A DNA stretch of 45,626 nucleotides from Clostridia bacterium (lineage in GTDB: Bacteria > Bacillota > Clostridia > Oscillospirales > CAG-272), in assembly GCA_017472285.1 (NCBI GenBank), contig JAFUQQ010000054.1, positions 1-45,626 on the forward strand, in the 5' to 3' direction. Within the stretch, counting starts at the first letter, position 1. Each line of letters starts with the position of its first letter. The position numbers were made by a program, and so were the translations under genes. Under the pieces are notes generated by a model. The model did not search any database and was not told the DNA's origin. It worked only from the letters and a program-made list of their open reading frames with translations. This document shows, piece after piece, positions 8,660 to 16,896 of the stretch.

Positions 8660-8730
8660 GCGGTGCCTACCTCCCATTGCCGCCGTATCTTAGCCTTGTT
8701 ATAACTTGATATACAGCGCGACGGCGGAAC
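8660..8730 (+). other. Structured element after the second ABC gene (copy 2)
   Basis: This is the counterpart of 5676-5750. A hairpin GTAGGC GGT GCCTAC (8656-8670) takes in the stop codon. A stem CCGCCGT (8680-8686) with ACGGCGG (8721-8727) follows. The outer stem sequence is identical to copy 1, while the first small hairpin is kept in form but not in bases. That points to a conserved RNA structure or a shared mobile repeat. Confidence 0.65.
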
Positions 8731-8773
8731 GTATTCGGGCGCGCTCATCAGGGCTGCCGCCCAAACCCGCTTC

Positions 8774-8830
8774 AAGAAAACTTTTTATAAAAAGTTTTCT
8801 TAAAAATCTTTCAAAAATTTCAAAATGGGA
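8774..8830. repeat. Intergenic hairpin repeat, family B
   Basis: A perfect 28-base palindrome (8774-8801), centred on ACTTTTTATAAAAAGT, is followed by a CTTTCAAAAATTTC tail. It resembles 24771-24830 and 26545-26625. It probably ends the ABC transcript. The gap 8731-8972 holds nothing else but the candidate promoter below. Confidence 0.7.
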
Positions 8831-8890
8831 CTCTGTTGTTTTTATGATGGAGTTCCTTTATTTTTAGTCAGAAAAAAATTCAAAATCATT

Positions 8891-8938
8891 TGAACCTTTT
8901 TGCCTCTTAAAGCAACCTTATAGATGAAATCGATTTCA
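8891..8938 (+). promoter_or_regulatory. Possible ECF-type promoter and palindrome upstream of the sigma fusion
   Basis: TGAACCTTTTT (8891-8901) resembles the AAC-containing -35 element of ECF sigma promoters, with a weak CAACC 16 bases further on. A perfect 14-base palindrome TGAAATCGATTTCA (8925-8938) follows, 34 bases before the start codon. Autoregulation would be typical of the family, but the -10 match is poor. Confidence 0.3.
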
Positions 8939-8972
8939 AAAGCGTAAAACCAAAAGAAAGGAATGGAAAGAT

Positions 8973-10277
8973 ATGCAGACAATAGAATTTGAAGCTTTAC
9001 TTTCCTCTGTCCGTGTGATTGTTGAAAGATACATTCATTACCGCATACAAAGGGCACACGATGCCGAAGATGTCATACAAGAAACCTATCTCGGCGCATA
9101 CAAGGTCTTTAAATATTTAAAAGACAAGTCGCTTTTCAAGCCTTGGATATTATCCATCGCAAAAAATCAATGCAATATCTGGTATCGCAACCATATGCGC
9201 CGTGAGGATATTTCCTTGGATACACTGGGAGATTCTTTGGAAACCGAAGTGCTTGATTATGATGAAAATACGCAGATCGTTTCCGATATTTTAAAGCAAA
9301 TCCCCGAAGATGCGGCACGGCTACTCTTACAGTATTATATTGGAGGCGAAAGCCAAGCAATGCTTTCTCAAAAAATGCAGATTCCGATCGGCACGGTGAA
9401 AAGCAGATTGTTTTACGCAAAAAAATATTTTAAAGAAAAATGTCCACCTGAAATCTTATCTGTTTATGAAAGAGGTACAAATATGAAAAAAGACAATATG
9501 ATTTTGAATTTCCCAAAAGAAATGCCCGCGCTCACCCTCAAAAAAGCAAACTTTCCTTTCTTCGAGGTCAAATTTGAAGACGATAATTTCATCATTCCCT
9601 GCATTGGCAACAAAAATGCTGAAGGCACTTATCGCTATCCCGACAAAAAGCTTGCGCTTGTTTCCACCGCCTACGTTCCCAAAAAGGCAAACATTCATGA
9701 TGCATGGGGCGTTCAGGTATGCCGCGATACGTATAACGTAAAAAGAGGAAAGCTCTATAAAAACGAATGTATCTGGTTTGCTCAACTGACGGATGAATAT
9801 CTGCGCACTCTCGCAATGCTTCGCTATACCGATGACAAAGAAGATGCCGATATTCCCACAGAAATCCACACCTTCCTCGAGGAAGATTTTGATGTTCTCG
9901 TCAACGGCAACGACCGAATTCACGGTATGCCTCTTTTGATCCAGGAAAATCCTGCAGAAATTGATAAAAACGGTATTCATCTTGCTCAAAAAGGAATCCG
10001 CTATACGATGGGTGCATATGAACTGACTCTCGGAGAAAAAACTTTTGAAACCATTTCGTTCGTTCTTTTGCAAAACGGTATCTTTACGGAGAATTTTGTC
10101 GACCGAAACGGCAGACTCATTCTGATGCGTTGGTATCAAGCCAAAACCGACGTGGAAATCGATGAATGGTATACGAGCGAATACGTTGAACACATTCAAA
10201 ACAACCCGACGCTTACCGTCAACGGAAAAAAATATCTTCTGATCGAAGACCGTATCAGCGAATATGCCCTTATTTAA
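8973..10277 (+). CDS. ECF-type sigma factor fused to an unknown C-terminal domain
   Basis: Residues 1-165 are an ECF sigma factor. Region 2 carries AEDVIQETYLGAYKVF and PWILSIAKNQ; region 4 carries the helix-turn-helix SQKMQIPIGTVKSRLF (near 130-150). A normal ECF factor would stop there. This one runs on for a further 264 residues without a membrane segment; I recognise no domain in that part. It begins with KKDNMILNFPKEMPALTLKKANFPFFEVKFEDD and looks beta-rich and soluble. At residue 171 there is an in-frame ATG (9483) with its own SD, so the C-terminal part may also be made alone. No separate anti-sigma gene is adjacent. The extension may sense a signal or hold the sigma inactive. The 5' SD (GAAAGGAATGGAAAG) supports the start. 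Confidence 0.85.
   Translation: MQTIEFEALLSSVRVIVERYIHYRIQRAHDAEDVIQETYLGAYKVFKYLKDKSLFKPWILSIAKNQCNIWYRNHMRREDISLDTLGDSLETEVLDYDENTQIVSDILKQIPEDAARLLLQYYIGGESQAMLSQKMQIPIGTVKSRLFYAKKYFKEKCPPEILSVYERGTNMKKDNMILNFPKEMPALTLKKANFPFFEVKFEDDNFIIPCIGNKNAEGTYRYPDKKLALVSTAYVPKKANIHDAWGVQVCRDTYNVKRGKLYKNECIWFAQLTDEYLRTLAMLRYTDDKEDADIPTEIHTFLEEDFDVLVNGNDRIHGMPLLIQENPAEIDKNGIHLAQKGIRYTMGAYELTLGEKTFETISFVLLQNGIFTENFVDRNGRLILMRWYQAKTDVEIDEWYTSEYVEHIQNNPTLTVNGKKYLLIEDRISEYALI
9469..9485 (+). promoter_or_regulatory. Internal ribosome binding site and ATG at the sigma/C-terminal junction
   Basis: AAAGAGG (9469-9475) is followed 7 bases later by an in-frame ATG (9483, residue 171). It sits exactly where the sigma domain ends. 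The second sigma fusion has the same arrangement at 30910-30927. An in-frame restart would release a 264-residue C-terminal protein. Confidence 0.55.
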
Positions 10278-10281
10278 CATA

Positions 10282-10315
10282 AAAATGCTGTAACCCAAAC
10301 GGGTTACAGCATTTT
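10282..10315 (+). terminator. Rho-independent terminator of the sigma fusion
   Basis: A perfect 15-bp stem (10282-10296 with 10301-10315, loop AAAC) starts 5 bases after the stop and ends in ATTTTCTTTA. The A-run on the left arm would also allow it to work for transcripts coming from tpiA. Confidence 0.85.
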
Positions 10316-10338
10316 CTTTAAAGATTTTTGAAGTTTTT

Positions 10339-10367
10339 CAAAGAAAGTTTTGAAAAAACTTTCTTTG
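10339..10367. repeat. Intergenic hairpin repeat, family B
   Basis: The stem CAAAGAAAGTTTT (10339-10351) pairs with AAAACTTTCTTTG (10355-10367). It is flanked by TTTTTGAAGTTTTT and lies 28 bases past the tpiA stop, so it may help end that transcript. Confidence 0.6.
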
Positions 10368-10394
10368 AGTGGTTATGGGCAAAGCCCAATACGA

Positions 10395-11162
10395 TTACTG
10401 AGCAGCTTTAACGATAACGGTGAAGTCGTCGGACTTGAGAGAAGCACCGCCAATAAGACCGCCGTCAATATTTTCCATAGAAAGAAGTTCCGCAGCGTTC
10501 TTAGCGTTCATGGAACCGCCGTACTGAATGGTGATAGCTTCAGCAGCTTCAGCACCGTAGAGATCAGCGATCACGCCGCGGATCTGTGCGCAAACTTCTT
10601 CAGCCTGTGCGGAAGTAGCGGTAACGCCTGTGCCGATAGCCCAAACGGGTTCGTAAGCGATGATAACATTCTTGAGATCTTCAGCGGAAACGCCGAGGAG
10701 AGCGATCTTGGTCTGTCTTGCAACAGTTTCATAAGTCACGCCCTGTTCACGTTCTGTGAGAGTTTCACCAACGCAGAGGATTACCTTGAGGCCGTTTGCG
10801 AGACCCGCTTTGGTTCTGCCGTTAACGGTAATGTCAGTTTCACCGAAATACTGACGGCGTTCGCTGTGACCAACGATAACGTATTTTACGCCGCATTCAG
10901 CGAGCATTGCGCCGGAGATTTCGCCTGTGTAAGCACCCTTAGCTTCCATATGAACGTTTTCAGCACCGATTTCGATGTTTGTTCCCTTTGTTGCTTCAAC
11001 AGCAGCAGCGATGTCTACATAAGGAACGCAGAGAACGATTTTGCAACCGTCAAGACCTGCAACCTTGGGAGCAAGTTCATTCATGAAAGCGGTTGTCTGG
11101 GAGGGAGTCATATTCATTTTCCAGTTGCCTGCAATAACAGCAGCTCTTTTAGCCTTGTTCAT
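10395..11162 (-). CDS. tpiA: Triosephosphate isomerase
   Basis: This enzyme interconverts dihydroxyacetone phosphate and glyceraldehyde 3-phosphate in glycolysis. The 255-residue TIM barrel carries the substrate lysine (GNWKMN, about residue 15), the catalytic histidine in IVGHSERRQYFGE and the catalytic glutamate in AYEPVWAIGTG. The C-terminal phosphate loop GGSMNAKNA and IDGGLIGGASL are intact. It follows pgk on the same strand, 142 bases downstream, across a palindromic repeat (11215-11288). gapA and gpm, often linked to these genes, are not in the window. SD GAGG lies about 10 bases before the ATG. Confidence 0.97.
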   Translation of the reverse strand: MNKAKRAAVIAGNWKMNMTPSQTTAFMNELAPKVAGLDGCKIVLCVPYVDIAAAVEATKGTNIEIGAENVHMEAKGAYTGEISGAMLAECGVKYVIVGHSERRQYFGETDITVNGRTKAGLANGLKVILCVGETLTEREQGVTYETVARQTKIALLGVSAEDLKNVIIAYEPVWAIGTGVTATSAQAEEVCAQIRGVIADLYGAEAAEAITIQYGGSMNAKNAAELLSMENIDGGLIGGASLKSDDFTVIVKAAQ

Positions 11163-11214
11163 TGTACTGATACCTCGTTTTCTGTAATATTTTTAATATG
11201 TTTTCGGTATTTTT

Positions 11215-11288
11215 GTAGGGGTGACCCTATGTGGTCACCCGAAATTTTCAGGGGTGAGTAACGGGCGACCACACAAGGTCGCCCCTAC
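11215..11288. repeat. Palindromic intergenic repeat with 27-base inverted ends
   Basis: The left arm 11215-11241 and right arm 11262-11288 are inverted copies matching at 23 of 27 bases, around a 20-base centre. The ends read GTAGGGG / CCCCTAC. It fills most of the pgk-tpiA gap. The same outer GTAGGGG motif begins the larger element at 28536. It looks like a miniature non-coding repeat that could form a long mRNA hairpin between the two genes. Confidence 0.75.
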
Positions 11289-11304
11289 TATGAATCAGAA
11301 ATAA

Positions 11305-12612
11305 TTATTTGTCGAGGAGGCAAGCAATACCGGGGAGTTCCTTACCTTCGAGGAATTCGAGGGAAGCGCCGCCACCTGTGGAGATGTGAGTGATTCTGTC
11401 AGCAAAGCCGAGCTGTTCACAAGCAGCCGCGGAGTCACCGCCGCCAACGATGGTGATGGCTTCGGATTCAGCGAGAGCTTCAGCAACAGCGATAGTACCC
11501 TTTGCGAGAGTGGGGTTTTCAAATACGCCCATAGGACCGTTCCAAACGACAGTCTTTGCGCTCTTTACAGCGTCAGCAAAGAGAGTTCTGGTCTTTTCAC
11601 CGATATCAAGACCCATCTTATCAGCGGGGATTGCATCGGAAGCAACGGTTTCAACAGCGATTTCGCCGTCAATGGGATTCGGGAATTCAGCAGCGATAAC
11701 GGTATCGATGGGAAGAAGGAGCTGTACGCCCTTTTCTTCAGCTTTTGCCATCATTTCACGGCAGTAATCGAGCTTTTCAGCATCGAAGAGAGAAGTACCG
11801 ATGGAGTAACCCTTAGCAGCGAGGAATGTGTAAGCCATACCACCGCCGATGATGAGGGTATCAACCTTTTCCATGAGGTTGTTGATTACGTTGAGCTTAT
11901 CGGAAACCTTAGCACCGCCGAGGATTGCAACGAAGGGACGAGCGGGATTTTCAAGAGCCTTACCCATAACGCCGATTTCCTTCTGGATGAGGTAACCGCA
12001 AGCTGCAGGGAGATAATCAGCAACGCCTGCTGTGGTAGCGTGTGCTCTGTGAGCAGTACCGAAAGCATCGTTTACGTAAACTTCTGCGAGGTCTGCGAGT
12101 TCTTTCGCGAATTCGGGGTTGTTCTTTTCTTCTCTTGCGTCGAAACGAACGTTTTCGAGAAGAACAGCTTCGCCTGCGTTCATAGCAGCGATCTTAGCCT
12201 TTGCATCTTCGCCAACGATATCGGTAGCAAAAGCAACTTTGCCGTCCAAATATTCGTTGAGTCTGTCAGCAACGGGCTTCAAGCTGAGCTTGGTCTTGTC
12301 CTTACCTGCTTTTGCAAGAAGTTCAGCTTTTGCAGCAGCCTGTTCTTCTACAGGGAGAGCTTCCACTTTCTTCTTTTCTTTCTTGGTAAGACCGAAGCCT
12401 TCTGTAAGAACGTTGTGAGGCTTGCCCATGTGAGAGCAGAGGATAACCTTTGCGCCTTTGTCAAGGAGATACTTGATGGTGGGGAGAGCTTCAACGATTC
12501 TCTTGTCGCTTGTGATCACGCCGTCTTTGAGCGGTACGTTAAAGTCACATCTTACGAGGACTTTTTTGCCGGCAACTTCAACGTCTTCAATTGTTTTCTT
12601 ATTGTAGTTCAT
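11305..12612 (-). CDS. pgk: Phosphoglycerate kinase
   Basis: This glycolytic enzyme transfers phosphate from 1,3-bisphosphoglycerate to ADP. Diagnostic stretches are [42 protein letters not shown], and the nucleotide-binding end [14 protein letters not shown] with [13 protein letters not shown]. At 435 residues it is about 35-40 longer than most bacterial forms. The surplus is a Lys/Ala/Glu-rich segment after SHMGKP (about residues 65-100, including [12 protein letters not shown] and [15 protein letters not shown]), on the N-domain. SD GGAAAGG precedes the ATG. It is transcribed from the promoter at 12651-12679 and probably co-expressed with tpiA. Confidence 0.97.
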   Translation of the reverse strand: MNYNKKTIEDVEVAGKKVLVRCDFNVPLKDGVITSDKRIVEALPTIKYLLDKGAKVILCSHMGKPHNVLTEGFGLTKKEKKKVEALPVEEQAAAKAELLAKAGKDKTKLSLKPVADRLNEYLDGKVAFATDIVGEDAKAKIAAMNAGEAVLLENVRFDAREEKNNPEFAKELADLAEVYVNDAFGTAHRAHATTAGVADYLPAACGYLIQKEIGVMGKALENPARPFVAILGGAKVSDKLNVINNLMEKVDTLIIGGGMAYTFLAAKGYSIGTSLFDAEKLDYCREMMAKAEEKGVQLLLPIDTVIAAEFPNPIDGEIAVETVASDAIPADKMGLDIGEKTRTLFADAVKSAKTVVWNGPMGVFENPTLAKGTIAVAEALAESEAITIVGGGDSAAACEQLGFADRITHISTGGGASLEFLEGKELPGIACLLDK

Positions 12613-12650
12613 TGGTTAACACCTTTCCTTTACTATAATTTTACACTTTT

Positions 12651-12679
12651 AGTATATCACGATTCAGCCGTATTTGCAA
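12651..12679 (-). promoter_or_regulatory. Promoter of pgk-tpiA
   Basis: On the minus strand TTGCAA (12674-12679) and TATACT (12651-12656) are 17 bases apart, 38 bases upstream of the pgk start. A second TTGCAA lies about 13 bases further upstream. Confidence 0.7.
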
Positions 12680-12754
12680 TATTTTTTTGCAAATAAATGG
12701 CGTAGAAAATATCTTTTCTTTCGCCTGTTTGCAAATTTCACGACATAAACGGGT

Positions 12755-12807
12755 CAAGGGACGAGTCCCTTGCGGTTTTTTCGCCCTTTTTTGACGGCAA
12801 AAAGGGC
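12755..12807. terminator. Double hairpin after the U32-family gene
   Basis: The stem CAAGGGA CGAG TCCCTTG (12755-12772) is followed on the plus strand by CGGTTTTTT. A second stem, GCCCTTTTTTG with CAAAAAGGGC (12783-12807, one bulged T), lies 7 bases past the minus-strand stop at 12815. Together they probably end the U32 gene transcript, though no clean U-tail follows in the minus direction. Confidence 0.5.
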
Positions 12808-12814
12808 AGTATGC

Positions 12815-14041
12815 TTAATTTGCGCCTCTCATGATATCGCCCTTATGTACGGGGAAAGGCACGGGAACGAAAAATTCCATAAAAGGATGGGGAGCGGATT
12901 CCACGCTTTCGCCCGCCGCATTGGTCATGGAAGGGATCACGAAATATTGTCCGGGCTTACCGGGAGAAATCATTTCGACCGCATCACCGACCTTGGATTT
13001 GTTGCGCTGAATAAATTTGGCAATTCCGGTTGTTTCATCGTAATCCGCACAAACGGCAAGATAGGATTTTTCACGGAGATAACCGGGCTGTGTGCAGATC
13101 TGCGCGTTCTGCATAGGCGCATCGTAATAATAACCCGTGCAATATTCTCTGTGGCTGACGGAATCGAGTTCTCTGTTCCAGACAGGATCAAATTTATAGT
13201 TTTCTTTGTCGGCAAGATACGTATCGATGCAAGCACGGTATGCATTGGTAACAACGGCGGCATAATATGCGCTCTTCATTCTGCCTTCGATCTTAAAAGA
13301 AGTGATACCGCTTTCCACAAGTTCGGGAACGTGTTCGATCATGCACATATCCTTGGAGCTCATGATAAAAGTGCCGTCGGGATGTTCTTCGATCGGAAGC
13401 GGAATATCGGGACGTTTTTCTTCACGGATGGTATAATTCCAACGGCAAGGCTGTGCGCAAGCACCGCGGTTGGCATCTCTGCCGACGAGCGCATTGGAAA
13501 GCAGACATCTGCCCGAGAAAGAAACACACATCGAGCCATGGATAAAGGCTTCGATCTCAAGTTCTTCGGGGATATTCTTGCGAATTTCCTTGATTTCTTT
13601 CATGGAAAGTTCACGGGCAAGTACCACGCGTGTCGCACCGAATTTATGCCATGCGATCGCATCCGCAGAGCTGACGATGCCCGATTGTGTGGAAATATGC
13701 AATTCCGTTTTGGGAAGAAGCTCTTTAACGAGTGTCATGACACCGATATCCGCAACGATCGCCGCATCGGGTGCACCGTTGGAAAGAACGGCAACTTCTT
13801 TGAGAAATTCTTTCAAAGCGGGATATTCATATTCACGGGGCATGGTATTGAGCGTGATATAAACTTTTTTGCCGATAGCATGGGCATAACCGATAGCTTC
13901 ATTCAGTTCTTCAAGCGTGAAATTATCCGCCGCCGCACGCATACCAAATCTTGTTCCGGCAAGATATACAGCATCCGCGCCATACAAAAACGCGGTCTTC
14001 ATTTTTTCAAAATTACCCGCAGGTGATAATAATTCAATCAT
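12815..14041 (-). CDS. U32-family peptidase / tRNA hydroxylation protein TrhP-like
   Basis: This 408-residue protein begins MIELLSPAGNFEKMKTAFLYGADAVYLAG, the standard U32 opening. It carries the family signature EAFIHGSMCVSFSGRCLLSN with Cys residues near 170 and 178, followed by GACAQPCRW. U32 proteins in Bacillota are annotated as collagenase-like peptidases, but homologues (TrhP, B. subtilis YrrN/YrrO) are needed for 5-hydroxyuridine formation in tRNA, which is the more likely role. The C-terminal part (about 320-400) is a small beta-barrel. ATG 14041 is chosen over the in-frame TTG at 14047 because AAAGG lies 9 bases before it. It sits downstream of mltG across a repeat. Confidence 0.88.
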   Translation of the reverse strand: MIELLSPAGNFEKMKTAFLYGADAVYLAGTRFGMRAAADNFTLEELNEAIGYAHAIGKKVYITLNTMPREYEYPALKEFLKEVAVLSNGAPDAAIVADIGVMTLVKELLPKTELHISTQSGIVSSADAIAWHKFGATRVVLARELSMKEIKEIRKNIPEELEIEAFIHGSMCVSFSGRCLLSNALVGRDANRGACAQPCRWNYTIREEKRPDIPLPIEEHPDGTFIMSSKDMCMIEHVPELVESGITSFKIEGRMKSAYYAAVVTNAYRACIDTYLADKENYKFDPVWNRELDSVSHREYCTGYYYDAPMQNAQICTQPGYLREKSYLAVCADYDETTGIAKFIQRNKSKVGDAVEMISPGKPGQYFVIPSMTNAAGESVESAPHPFMEFFVPVPFPVHKGDIMRGAN

Positions 14042-14058
14042 ATACAATTACCTTTCAC

Positions 14059-14207
14059 GCCTTTTCTTTACGAAAAGAAAAGGCTTAGCCAAAAGAAACG
14101 CATTGTGGTTTCTCTGTCTTTATTTTGTTCAGATTTTTTGCTTTTTCGTTATAACAACGAAGGCTTGACCAAAAGAAACGCATTGTGGTTTCTCTGACTT
14201 TATTTTG
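14059..14207 (-). repeat. Intergenic repeat, family A, partly tandem (copy 2)
   Basis: An 11-bp hairpin GCCTTTTCTTT / AAAGAAAAGGC (14059-14084) is followed by two direct copies of a 46-base unit (14082-14127 and 14162-14207), 80 bases apart and identical at 43 positions. Read on the minus strand, these match the CAGAG...GTTTCTTTTGG block of the other family A copies. Confidence 0.8.
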
Positions 14208-14230
14208 GATAAAATTTTTAGGAATAACAA

Positions 14231-15265
14231 TTAAGGGGATTGTTTCAAAGCCGCCACCGCGCGCAGATGTTCCTCATACGTCTTGGAAAAAATGGTCGTC
14301 TTATCATTTGCGGAAACGAAATAAAAATAATCCGTTTCGGCGGGACGTATGACGGAAAGGATCGCATCGTAACCGGGCGAACAGATCGCACCGGGCGGCA
14401 AGCCTTTGGTTTTATAAGTGTTGTAAGGACTTTCGAGCGTATCCAGATCATTTGCCGTCGGCGCATCGGTATTGCCCGAAAGTAATTTGATATATTTCAC
14501 AGTCGCATCGCTTTCAAGATACGGATAGCGTTTGCTTTTCAGGCGGTTCAGAAAAACGGACGCGATCTTCGGCATATCCGAGCGGTAAAACGCTTCTCTT
14601 TCCACGACCGATGCCAACCTCAAAACTTCATCCACGGTATACCCTTTCATAGCGGCTTCCGCACGGAGTGCGCCGTCAAATTTCTGATCAAAACCCGAAA
14701 GGAGCTTGGCGATGACTTCTTTTTCGGAAGAATCGGAATAGATGAAATACGTATCGGGAAAAAGATATCCGTCCAGACGGTACGTTCTTTCGGTATTTTC
14801 GGGAATATCATGCAGAAAATCATAACCGAAATTACCGCCGTTCTGAATCACGTCGATAAAGCCTTCTTTCGTACCGATACCCATGGAAACGAAAATTTCA
14901 ATGATCTCATCCGTAGTCAAACCCTCGGGAATCGTCACTTTTTGTTGCAGACGAACGCCTTTTTTGGGAGAAAGCGCATATCGGAGTTCATCATAGCTCA
15001 TCGCATCCGTCAGCAGAAATTCACCCGAGAGATATTCTTCACCAAAAGAACGCAGATCGGCATATAAGCGGTACGCAACGGGAAAACGGATGAGTCCCTT
15101 TTCTTTCAGAATATCCGAGACAGTATCCGTATCCGCGCCTTCGGGAATCAGAACGGTTTCCGATTTTTCTTTGCTGACAAAAGCAAATGCATCGTTGACA
15201 ACGAATATAATAACGGCAGATAAAAGAACTGCCGTGAAAAACGATAGGAAAAAGACACGTTTCAT
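14231..15265 (-). CDS. mltG: Endolytic murein transglycosylase MltG
   Basis: This 344-residue, membrane-anchored lytic transglycosylase cuts nascent peptidoglycan glycan strands and sets their length. It has one N-terminal membrane segment (residues 4-28), then a LysM-like region (VLIPEGADTDTVSDIL). The YceG catalytic domain includes LRLASVVEREAF with the catalytic Glu, VFLNRLKSKRYPYLESDATVKY and LPPGAICSPGYDAILSVIRP. Length and order fit the family. It lies in a minus-strand run with tmk, ftsK and uppP, consistent with wall growth and division functions being encoded together. Confidence 0.93.
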   Translation of the reverse strand: MKRVFFLSFFTAVLLSAVIIFVVNDAFAFVSKEKSETVLIPEGADTDTVSDILKEKGLIRFPVAYRLYADLRSFGEEYLSGEFLLTDAMSYDELRYALSPKKGVRLQQKVTIPEGLTTDEIIEIFVSMGIGTKEGFIDVIQNGGNFGYDFLHDIPENTERTYRLDGYLFPDTYFIYSDSSEKEVIAKLLSGFDQKFDGALRAEAAMKGYTVDEVLRLASVVEREAFYRSDMPKIASVFLNRLKSKRYPYLESDATVKYIKLLSGNTDAPTANDLDTLESPYNTYKTKGLPPGAICSPGYDAILSVIRPAETDYFYFVSANDKTTIFSKTYEEHLRAVAALKQSP

Positions 15266-15369
15266 TTCAAAAAAATCAACCTTTCATCATGATACAAGCA
15301 TATGGTATCAGTATTTGTAAAAGTTGATTTTTTATACTAAACTCGTTCGATAGTGAACAAGCTTGCTTT

Positions 15370-16296
15370 TTAAAGAAAAATATTCAATACCGCAAAAAGC
15401 GCAAAACAAAAGATATCCGCCCAGAGCATAGGCGCGGAAAAGATATCATAAAGCACGAGCGGTCTTTTTCCTTTTGGCATCCGAACGGGAACGGCATCTT
15501 CTGCTTCCCCGCGCACACGTAGCATTTTTTCCGCCGCACGTATCAGAAGGAACAGCATGAAAAGAAAAAGCGCGGAAAAAACAAAAAAGAAAAGTGCTCT
15601 GGCTTCGGGTTCTTTTGCAATAAAGATAAAATATTTCTCAGCAAAAAGCGAAAAAACGGCATAAATCGCATGAGAAAGCATGGAATAAAGAATATTTCCC
15701 GTCAAAAATACGACAAGACAAAGCAAAAATCCGATCAGAAACCGTGCGGGAAAGCGAAAAAAATCCATTTCCGTCATCGCATATAACAAAGAAGAACAAG
15801 TTGCCGCTATCAAAAATCCGCCGTGACGGTATTCATACATCATAATACCGCGGAAAAAGATCCCTTCCAGAAGGACGGGAAACAAAACAGCGGCAAAGAA
15901 AAGCAAGATTCCGCCCCCGACCGAATCGCTAATGCCGTCAAGCGCCGTACCGTAAAGCGTATAGGTCTTATAATCGTAAGCATCGCCGAAAAGTCCGCCG
16001 CTGACAAGAATACTCAATATGCAAAGAAGAACTCCCGCTGTAACGGCAACGGAAAGCCCTTCCCCCGTCATTTTACGGAAGCCGAAATGAAAAAGCGTAT
16101 TGCCTTTCAGATAAAAAAAGAAGATCGTTGGCAAACAAAAAATAACTATCGTTAAAACGAGCATCAGAAGCGGCGCACCGACCGTTCCGAGCGAGCGGAT
16201 CGGGAGTCTTCCGATCACGCCGAACGGAATCAAGAGAAAAAGTGCCAGCGCGGGCGCAACCGCGAAAGGATTGCGCCTGATATTATTTGCAAGCAT
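15370..16296 (-). CDS. CPBP-family (Rce1-like) membrane protein with a degenerate active site
   Basis: This 308-residue protein with about eight hydrophobic helices resembles CPBP intramembrane glutamic proteases. Motif 1 reads EGIFFR where most members have EExxxR. The expected motif-2 His appears as Glu (YAMTE). Motif 3 keeps its His (SHAIYAVF) but lacks the following Asn. Activity is therefore doubtful; it may be a divergent or non-catalytic member. ATG 16296 is preferred over GTG 16311 because AAAGAGG lies 5 bases before it. The gene overlaps the cyclo-ligase gene by 14 bases, so the two are probably translationally coupled. Confidence 0.7.
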   Translation of the reverse strand: MLANNIRRNPFAVAPALALFLLIPFGVIGRLPIRSLGTVGAPLLMLVLTIVIFCLPTIFFFYLKGNTLFHFGFRKMTGEGLSVAVTAGVLLCILSILVSGGLFGDAYDYKTYTLYGTALDGISDSVGGGILLFFAAVLFPVLLEGIFFRGIMMYEYRHGGFLIAATCSSLLYAMTEMDFFRFPARFLIGFLLCLVVFLTGNILYSMLSHAIYAVFSLFAEKYFIFIAKEPEARALFFFVFSALFLFMLFLLIRAAEKMLRVRGEAEDAVPVRMPKGKRPLVLYDIFSAPMLWADIFCFALFAVLNIFL

Positions 16297-16870
16297 AAAT
16301 GCCTCTTTCACTCACGACAACGTCAACGGAGATATCAAATCTGCCGTGCGGGACGTTACGGAGGATAAATTCTTCATAAACGACACCGATCGAAGCGGGT
16401 CTGAATTTGCCGAAGAAACGATCGTAATAACCGCCGCCGTAACCAACGCGGTAACCTCTGCGGTCATATACCACCGCGGGAACGATGCAAAGTGCGTTTT
16501 TGTCCTTGACATCCGCAGACTCGAAAATGGGAAGCGTTGCAAGCGGCTCCTTGATACCAAACGAACCTTCTTCAAAATCCGCCGCGCAGGAGATATAATG
16601 GAACGTCATGGAATGGTCTTCCGCATGGCATCTGGGAAAAGCGACTTTTTTACCCGATGCCAATGCCGCCTCCATGATCGGAAGCACATTGACTTCCGCT
16701 TTGATGGGATAATACAGCAATAGCACGTCCGCGTAACGATAAGCCGCGCTCGCGAGAATATTTTTGCGAATCTTTTCATCCCGTGCTGCTCGTGCCTCAG
16801 CGGAAAGAGCGGTACGGCGTTCTAAATACTGTTTTCTGATATCGCTCTTATGTTTTCTGATTTCGTACAC
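16283..16870 (-). CDS. 5-formyltetrahydrofolate cyclo-ligase
   Basis: The enzyme uses ATP to convert 5-formyl-THF to 5,10-methenyl-THF, returning a storage folate to one-carbon metabolism. At 195 residues it has the usual length. The N-terminal basic segment (IRKHKSDIRKQYLERR), the middle block YYPIKAEVNVLPIM and the ATP/substrate loop RRGYRVGYGGGYYDRF (about 138-153) are all present. The start is GTG at 16870 with AAAGGAG 8 bases upstream. It lies 26 bases after the DJ-1-like gene and overlaps the CPBP gene. Confidence 0.94.
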   Translation of the reverse strand: MYEIRKHKSDIRKQYLERRTALSAEARAARDEKIRKNILASAAYRYADVLLLYYPIKAEVNVLPIMEAALASGKKVAFPRCHAEDHSMTFHYISCAADFEEGSFGIKEPLATLPIFESADVKDKNALCIVPAVVYDRRGYRVGYGGGYYDRFFGKFRPASIGVVYEEFILRNVPHGRFDISVDVVVSERGIYACK

Positions 16871-16896
16871 AGTGCTGCTCCTTTCACCGCAAAGGA

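Noticed and set aside
10350..11261. Plus-strand open frame of 303 codons opposite tpiA
   Set aside because: It lies wholly antisense to a clear triosephosphate isomerase gene, is rich in Cys/Ser as expected from that reverse frame, and has no SD.
12770..14026. Plus-strand open frame of 418 codons opposite the U32 gene
   Set aside because: Antisense shadow of an intact, recognisable gene, with no family resemblance.
14082..14207. Two tandem 46-base units considered as a CRISPR array
   Set aside because: There are only two units, with no uniform spacer and no cas genes, and the same sequence occurs singly elsewhere as an intergenic repeat.
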